A stretch of 19,776 nucleotides of DNA from positions 1 through 19,776 of the forward strand of contig CBDTXZ010000043.1 of NCBI GenBank assembly GCA_965364515.1, in the 5' to 3' direction. The translations under genes and the position numbers were made by a program. This document shows positions 15,284 through 19,776 of the stretch, in pieces. Source of the stretch: JAHEDH01 sp965364515. GTDB lineage: Bacteria; Actinomycetota; Acidimicrobiia; Spongiisociales; ZC4RG35. The notes beneath the pieces were generated by a model. The model saw only the letters and a program-made list of their open reading frames with translations, was not told the DNA's origin and ran no database searches. Positions within the stretch are counted from its first letter, which is position 1. The number at the start of each line of letters is the position of its first letter.

Positions 15284-16012
15284 TCACCCCCCAGGGAGAC
15301 CTGTCGACGGGGGAAGGCCTGCCGACGGCAATCTGAACTCGCCGTCGACCAGCTCACCGAACAAGACAACCGGCTGATCGGTCCAACGAACACCCGCCTC
15401 CTCTGTGAAGCCGTCGTCGAGCCATTCGGGATTCGAGATGAACACGGCATCGCCCGGGCACTGGGGCGGGAAGGACTCGGCGAGCGCGTCGCACAGCCGA
15501 AGCCCCGACCCGTCACCGAAGAGAGCTCCGCGGACGTACACAAGACCCTCGGGCGACTCCTCGAGCAGCTCGGCGACCGAGATGGCATTCGTCTCATCGG
15601 AGGTGTCGAGATCGCCGGGCTCGTCATCGACACCCGATCCGACGATCACTTCGAACTGCGCCCGGTCTGCGGGCTCTGGAGGATCGTCGAAGGCGCGGAT
15701 GTACCACAACCGGATGAAGGTGGAGCCGTCGCCGACGGCCTCGAAGGTCAGCTCTTGTCGCCCGGCGGCCCCGACGAGGTTCGACTCCGGCTCGAGATAC
15801 TCGTCGCGGACCAGCTTCACGACGGACTCGGGAAGTTCCCGTTCCAATTGCCACGCGAAACCGGTCGTGGCGTTGGACTCGAGCACGACCGTGAATCGAT
15901 CGCCCACGCCGACCTCGAATCGAGCTCCTGGGTCGGTGAAGGCCCCTTCATCGCCTCCGCAGGCATTGACCATCGTCACAACACAAACCAACGACCACAG
16001 ACGCCACCGCAT
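15284..16012 (-). CDS. Lipoprotein with chagasin-type (I42) cysteine-protease-inhibitor domain
   Basis: The 242-residue precursor has a short signal peptide and a lipobox-like VNAC with Cys18, so it should be anchored to the outer face of the membrane. Residues about 30-124 match the chagasin fold with its three inhibitory loops. NATTGFAW (47-54, usual NPTTGY-x-W) is the first, GAAGRQ (81-86, usual G-x-GG) the second, and RLWYIR (101-106, in place of RPW) the third. Chagasins block papain-like cysteine peptidases. A second domain (about 145-227), containing RLCDALAESFPPQC with two cysteines, is not recognised. ATG 16012 has a strong GGAGGAGG eight bases upstream. The gene diverges from a papain-fold C39-like peptidase gene across 115 bases and converges with the GH65 gene across 40. 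Confidence 0.8.
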   Translation of the reverse strand: MRWRLWSLVCVVTMVNACGGDEGAFTDPGARFEVGVGDRFTVVLESNATTGFAWQLERELPESVVKLVRDEYLEPESNLVGAAGRQELTFEAVGDGSTFIRLWYIRAFDDPPEPADRAQFEVIVGSGVDDEPGDLDTSDETNAISVAELLEESPEGLVYVRGALFGDGSGLRLCDALAESFPPQCPGDAVFISNPEWLDDGFTEEAGVRWTDQPVVLFGELVDGEFRLPSAGLPPSTGLPGG

Positions 16013-16127
16013 CTCGATTTCCTCCTCCGATCACACTCGCTCGCCTCGACGCGCCCGCCCAGAGTCGGAGGTCTCGCCACAGGCACCGACCGAATGCCGG
16101 TGAAAGGGTCCGACAGGCCCCCAGCTT

Positions 16128-16811
16128 GTGACCCCCGACTCTGCGCGCCTGTTCCACCGCCGTGAGATGCTCGGCCACGAGATGCAATCGATCGATCCGG
16201 CTCACGAGCTCGCGATACCGGTGGAGCCGCGCTTCGACGACACCTCGAACAGCTATGCGATCAACGTCGTGCCGGCACGGCCCACCTCATATCCACGCCA
16301 GGCCGGGCTGACCTGTGGCGAGTTCAACGCCCGAGCCCTCATCGATGCGTACGGCATCGAGTACACGCCGGACCCGAGCCCGAGACTGCGCGTCAGGATG
16401 TTCGGGATGTCGTTTCTCTCGGACCTCGCCGCAACGCTGGTGCGTCACGGCCTCGAGGCGGAGGTCCGTTCCGCCGCAGGGCTCCACGAGGACTCGCAGC
16501 TCGCGCTCCTCCGCGGCCACATCGACAGTCACGAACCGGTGATTCTCGCCATTGGCAACGGGCACCTGACCCGCAGCCGCGACTCTGCGATCGCCCGCTC
16601 CATGCTCGGGCATTTCATCACCGTGTACGGCTATGACGCCGAAGCCGGGGTGTTCTTCGTCTACGACCCGTATCTGGCGGGTGAGTATCCGACTCCTCTA
16701 CCGGCGGGCAACGACGTGCGCTCCGAACGACAGATCCTGCGTGACTGGCGTGGGCCGGTGTATTACCCGTTGATCGGCATGGACCACGCCTACATCCCCG
16801 TGGGAGTTTGA
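16128..16811 (+). CDS. C39/papain-like cysteine peptidase-fold protein
   Basis: The 227-residue protein has the arrangement of the papain-like C39 family. Gln58 and Cys63 lie in RQAGLTCGEFNARALIDAYG (oxyanion Gln and nucleophile Cys before a long helix). His162 is in MLGHFITVYGYD and Asp180 in FFVYDPYL. A central region (about 85-145) has a helix-strand pattern ending in EPVILAIGNGHL, as in other C39-like domains. There is no signal peptide or membrane segment, so it is probably cytoplasmic unless exported otherwise. The start is uncertain: GTG 16128 gives the longest form and ATG 16167 a form 13 residues shorter; neither has a strong ribosome-binding site. The substrate is unknown. The divergent neighbour encodes a predicted inhibitor of papain-fold peptidases. 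Confidence 0.75.
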   Translation: MTPDSARLFHRREMLGHEMQSIDPAHELAIPVEPRFDDTSNSYAINVVPARPTSYPRQAGLTCGEFNARALIDAYGIEYTPDPSPRLRVRMFGMSFLSDLAATLVRHGLEAEVRSAAGLHEDSQLALLRGHIDSHEPVILAIGNGHLTRSRDSAIARSMLGHFITVYGYDAEAGVFFVYDPYLAGEYPTPLPAGNDVRSERQILRDWRGPVYYPLIGMDHAYIPVGV

Positions 16812-16830
16812 CCGGGTCGAGGCGCGGGCT

Positions 16831-17301
16831 TCAGCGCCTGGAGAGCTGCCAGGCCCCGACACCGCTCGTGATCGCGGCCACGTAGTACAGGACGGCTCCG
16901 ATCACCTCGGCGGCGTTGTCGTCCAGAATGCCGGCCCGAATCTCCTCGATGAGCACCCATGCACCGATGACGCCGGTCAAGCCGCACGTGACCAAGATGA
17001 CCGCCTTGTAGTCGACGGACCATGATTCGCTCCCGCGATTGTGATGGACGTAGGCGGCGACCGTCGCAACCAGTGCGAGGGCAAACGGCAGATGACCGGT
17101 CGGATACTCGTCGAGGAGCAGATCGAAGACCACCCAGACCGCCATGACGCCGGCAGCACCGAGAACGGCGAGCTTCTCACCTGCACCGAGTCGGGCGACC
17201 GCCGACGAGATGTCCTGACCGAGCCCACCTGCGGTTGACTCGCCCGTTTCGTGATCAGAATGCTCCGTCAAGTCCGTCTCCCGGTTGCGTTCACCCACCA
17301 T
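16831..17301 (-). CDS. Small integral membrane protein, four predicted helices, function unknown
   Basis: From ATG 17301 the protein is 156 residues; the frame is open to GTG 17331, ten codons further out. An acidic, serine- and threonine-rich N-terminal tail (ETDLTEHSDHETGESTAGG) is followed by a short amphipathic region. Four hydrophobic helices come next (KLAVLGAAGVMAVWVVFDLLL, LPFALALVATVAAYVHH, YKAVILVTCGLTGVIGAWVLI, AEVIGAVLYYVAAITSGVGAW), and the protein ends QLSRR. Both termini are likely cytoplasmic. I do not recognise a family or catalytic motif. It converges with the peptidase gene (19 bases between stops) and diverges from the MarR-MMPL pair, so neither neighbour is an obvious operon partner. 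Confidence 0.7.
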   Translation of the reverse strand: MVGERNRETDLTEHSDHETGESTAGGLGQDISSAVARLGAGEKLAVLGAAGVMAVWVVFDLLLDEYPTGHLPFALALVATVAAYVHHNRGSESWSVDYKAVILVTCGLTGVIGAWVLIEEIRAGILDDNAAEVIGAVLYYVAAITSGVGAWQLSRR

Positions 17302-17382
17302 AGGCACGTCGATCCCCGGGTTGCGGCCCACACCGGAGTCGGGATGCGGTGACGGCCGACCGAGCTTTTCGGGGCCCAGCCA

Positions 17383-17421
17383 TTGACATTTCCTTAGGTA
17401 TCCTACATATTGGCTGTCGTG
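17383..17421 (+). promoter_or_regulatory. Promoter and possible operator of the marR-MMPL unit; probable leaderless start
   Basis: A perfect TTGACA (17383-17388) is followed by an AT-rich TACATATT stretch (17404-17411) that supplies a -10: TACATA at 15-base spacing or CATATT at 17. Either puts transcription start close to GTG 17419, with no room for a ribosome-binding site. Between the two boxes lies TAGG-TAT-CCTA (17395-17405), a short dyad where a MarR dimer could bind. The local AT content is far above the surroundings. Confidence 0.6.
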
Positions 17422-17955
17422 GCGACGACGATCAGAGACTTCCTCCCATTCGGCGACGTCGGTCCCGATCTGATCAAACGGATCGCCGCCCAGCGTCCCG
17501 GGTTGCCGATCGACGACATCGCGTCGATCTTCGCGCTCGGCAAGGCGGCCGTCGGCATGTTCGAGCTGATCTCGGAGCCACTCGTGGGCGCCGGGCTCTC
17601 CCCCGCCAGGTGGCGGCTACTGATCACGCTCCGGTACCAATCGGAAACATCCGGGGCGTCGATCGGCGAGATCGCCGGGCACCTCGAGATCAAGGAACCG
17701 ACGGTCACCTCCACGGTGGACAGGGCCGAACGCGACGGACTCGTCGAGCGCCACAAGGACCCGAACGACCGACGCGTGACCAGAGTCGTCCTGACCCAGT
17801 CCGGTCACGACACGATCGAGACGCTCTTCCCACAGGTCCTCGGCCGACTCCTGACGTTCAGCGGCGCCCTCGGAGGACCGCACCACACCAGAGAGATGGC
17901 CGATCGACTCGCACGAGGCGTCGAAGCGGCGCAGCAATCAGGAAGGAATGCATGA
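17419..17955 (+). CDS. MarR-family transcriptional regulator of the MMPL transporter gene
   Basis: From GTG 17419 the protein is 178 residues; TTG 17410 would add three. The winged-helix core is clear. It comprises LSPARWRLLITLRYQSETSGASIGEIAGHLEIKEPTVTSTVDRAERDGLVE (about 60-110) and then the wing RHKDPNDRRVTRVVLTQSG with the conserved DRR. An N-terminal extension of about 40 residues (TTIRDFLPFGDVGPDLIKRIAAQRPGLP) precedes the usual dimerisation helix. It ends one base before the MMPL start, so both are almost certainly co-transcribed and the regulator likely represses its own operon until a ligand, possibly the transported compound, appears. The promoter lies within 40 bases upstream and the message is probably leaderless. 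Confidence 0.88.
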   Translation: MATTIRDFLPFGDVGPDLIKRIAAQRPGLPIDDIASIFALGKAAVGMFELISEPLVGAGLSPARWRLLITLRYQSETSGASIGEIAGHLEIKEPTVTSTVDRAERDGLVERHKDPNDRRVTRVVLTQSGHDTIETLFPQVLGRLLTFSGALGGPHHTREMADRLARGVEAAQQSGRNA

Positions 17956-17956
17956 T

Positions 17957-19776
17957 ATGGAACGGGTCGGAACGCTGATCGCCACCAAGCCGAAGCGGAT
18001 CCTCGGGCTCACCGGCCTGGTCACGCTTCTCGCAATCGTGGCGTTGTTCCGCATCTCCTTCAATGCAGACGTCGCATCGTTCCTGACCGAGGGCAACGAG
18101 CGGGGTGAGGCCTTCGCTGCGCTTCAGGAGAAGTACGAGACCGCCGATCCAGTCAACGTGGTGTTGAGCCTCGAGGGCGACGCCACCTTCGCCGACCGCG
18201 ACGCCCTCCTGTTGCTGCTCGAACTCCGCAGCGAGATCGGCGCACTCGACTCTGTTGCCTCGATCGCCAGCATCGTTCCCGAGGTGAATCCGCTCGACGG
18301 TTCACCGATCACCGCCCAGACCATCGCCGCCCTGCCCGAGCCGGCCCTGACACGGCTGACCGACAGCCCGCTGACCGAGCTGCTCCTCAGCGAGGACGGC
18401 CGCAACACCCTCTTGCTCGTCGTGCCGACCGACGATGGGATCGCGCTCGCCGGCGCAATCGGAGAGATCGATGCACCGGAGGGCACCGAGATCACCGTTG
18501 CCGGAAATCCGGCCATCTACGCCGCCGTCATCGACATCCTGTCGCTCTTCCTTCTCGCCATTCCACCGGTGGTCATCGTCCTGCTCGTCGGAACCTTCTA
18601 CGCAAACATCGGCGAGCGGCGACTCAGCCTCCTGGCGGTGGTGCCGGCGCTCCTCGGGTCGCTCTGGACGTTCGGATTCATCTCCGGCATCGGGACCAAG
18701 ATCGACATCGTCACGGTGATCGTTCCGATCTTCGTTCTCGTGATGGGATCCGCCGACGGGCTTCATTTCGTCACTCACTATCAAGACGTGTCCGCCGAGA
18801 CCGACGACCCGGCGGAACGGGTGACATCGACCCTCAGAGAGGTGGGGATCCCGATGATCCTCACCACCATCTCCACTGCGGTCGGGTTCCTGTCGCTCAT
18901 GGCAACCGACATCGGACCGATCCGCCAACTCGGAGCCTTTGCAGCCATCGGGATCGTGTTCGCCGGGATCATCTCCTTCTTCAGCCTGCCCGCCCTGCTG
19001 GTGGAGACCGGTGCCGGTCCGGCGACGCGCGCTCCCCTCATCGGCCACCGGCTGACCGATGGCCTTCGATGGCTCGTCGCCCGGCGCTGGTCTGCCCCGG
19101 CGCTGGTGGCGATCGTGGCCGTCTTCGCCGCCATCTTCATTCCCCGCCTCGACGTCGACTCGGACCCGCTGTTCATGTTCAATGCCGACGACGAGGTACG
19201 GCTCGCCTTCGACAAGACCGAGGAGCTGTTCGGCGGGGGCACGCCGCTCATCGGCGAATTCGCCTTCGACCGGTCAGACCCCCAGGCCTCACTCCTGTCG
19301 GTCCAGGCGGCGGAGGCCGACCTCGAGGAGCTTCCCGGGGTGCGAGCCGTGTTCTCGGCTGTCGACATCGTGGCCGCGCTGCCCGCGGAGACCGGAACCG
19401 CGGCCCTGATGGGCCAGGCCGACCTGCCCGTGGGCGATCTGGTGTCGGAAGACGGGCTGCGCTTCCTGCTCCTTCCCTCCGACTTCACATCCGACGACCT
19501 CCGGGGCTGGCTCGACTTCGTCGATGAACGCCAGGAGGTGACCATCATCACGGGACTTCCCGTGCTCTGGGACGAGATGGCGCGCCTCATCATCGGCGCC
19601 CAGGTGTGGTCCGTGTCGACTGCCCTGATCCTCGTCGCGATCCTGCTGTTCGCCACCTACCGGCGCATCCGCCCCACGTTCGTGGCACTGATCCCGCTGA
19701 TCCTGACGATCGCAGCCCTCCTCGGGTTCATCGCAGCCTCGGGTATCCAGCTGAACCTCATCACGGCAGTTGCCTC
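17957..19776 (+). CDS. MMPL/RND-superfamily transporter, N-terminal part (3' end outside window)
   Basis: ATG 17957, with AGGAAGGA at 17940-17947, opens a frame that runs to the right edge (606 codons, no stop). The layout is RND-like. TM1 (about 13-31) precedes a first extracytoplasmic porter domain (about 37-190). A block of five helices follows, including SLFLLAIPPVVIVLLVGTFYA and VTVIVPIFVLVMGSADGLHFVTHY. TM7 near 375-392 and a second porter domain come next, and then the start of the second helix block (TALILVAILLFATY, FVALIPLILTIAALLGF). Asp267 in GSADGLHF fits the proton-relay position of RND helix 4. These proteins are proton-driven exporters of lipids, hopanoids or hydrophobic drugs; the substrate here is unknown. 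Co-transcription with marR suggests inducible export. Confidence 0.92.
   Translation, partial: MERVGTLIATKPKRILGLTGLVTLLAIVALFRISFNADVASFLTEGNERGEAFAALQEKYETADPVNVVLSLEGDATFADRDALLLLLELRSEIGALDSVASIASIVPEVNPLDGSPITAQTIAALPEPALTRLTDSPLTELLLSEDGRNTLLLVVPTDDGIALAGAIGEIDAPEGTEITVAGNPAIYAAVIDILSLFLLAIPPVVIVLLVGTFYANIGERRLSLLAVVPALLGSLWTFGFISGIGTKIDIVTVIVPIFVLVMGSADGLHFVTHYQDVSAETDDPAERVTSTLREVGIPMILTTISTAVGFLSLMATDIGPIRQLGAFAAIGIVFAGIISFFSLPALLVETGAGPATRAPLIGHRLTDGLRWLVARRWSAPALVAIVAVFAAIFIPRLDVDSDPLFMFNADDEVRLAFDKTEELFGGGTPLIGEFAFDRSDPQASLLSVQAAEADLEELPGVRAVFSAVDIVAALPAETGTAALMGQADLPVGDLVSEDGLRFLLLPSDFTSDDLRGWLDFVDERQEVTIITGLPVLWDEMARLIIGAQVWSVSTALILVAILLFATYRRIRPTFVALIPLILTIAALLGFIAASGIQLNLITAVA

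Noticed and set aside
17349..17978. 209-codon plus-strand frame overlapping the marR gene
   Set aside because: The product is almost all Arg, Asp, Pro and Gly. The MarR winged-helix motifs are in the other frame.
1..19776. tRNA, rRNA, CRISPR, insertion sequence or phage elements
   Set aside because: Reading through the window showed no cloverleaf-type sequences, regularly spaced direct repeats, transposase motifs or integrase motifs. Without software a diverged small RNA could still be missed.

Overview
The window is dense, high-GC bacterial chromosome. Genes are separated by short gaps or overlap by 1-4 bases, GTG starts are common, and one or two starts look leaderless. The gene set (MoxR/DUF58/VWA operon, LLM-class flavin oxidoreductase, OtsB beside a GH65 enzyme, MarR-MMPL pair) suggests an actinobacterium, perhaps of the Acidimicrobiia type. 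That placement is an inference from gene content and composition, not a phylogeny. I see no rRNA, tRNA, CRISPR array, insertion sequence or phage gene. No gene-free stretch exceeds 300 bases; the longest is about 234 bases, at 11819-12052.

Left part (1-5757). The C-terminal half of a dGTPase-type HD hydrolase enters from the left edge. A perfect 17-bp inverted repeat fills the whole gap between its stop codon and the start of an LLM-class flavin oxidoreductase. Next come a 59-residue orphan protein and a dienelactone-hydrolase-family enzyme. A polytopic M28 metallopeptidase reads leftward, and an adenine/adenosine deaminase diverges from it.

Middle (5919-11899). An EamA/DMT transporter with a possibly leaderless start precedes a tightly overlapped four-gene operon: a membrane-anchored unknown protein, a MoxR AAA+ ATPase, a DUF58 protein and a BatA-like VWA membrane protein. 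The operon ends 3 bases from a leftward pair, a class III extradiol (DODA-type) dioxygenase followed by a MarR regulator. The promoter of that pair is well resolved: a -35/-10 pair is flanked by a perfect 22-bp palindrome and by a degenerate copy 31 bp away. This is a strong candidate for MarR autoregulation.

Right part (12053-19776). A trehalose-6-phosphate phosphatase gene overlaps a GH65 glycosidase/phosphorylase gene; mycobacterial OtsB1 carries a comparable combination in one polypeptide. Next is a divergent pair: a lipoprotein with a chagasin-type (I42) cysteine-protease-inhibitor domain, and a cytosolic-looking C39/papain-like cysteine peptidase. This is the most suggestive unexplained pairing in the window. 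A small 4-TM membrane protein follows on the minus strand. The window closes with a MarR regulator one base upstream of an MMPL/RND transporter that runs off the right edge.
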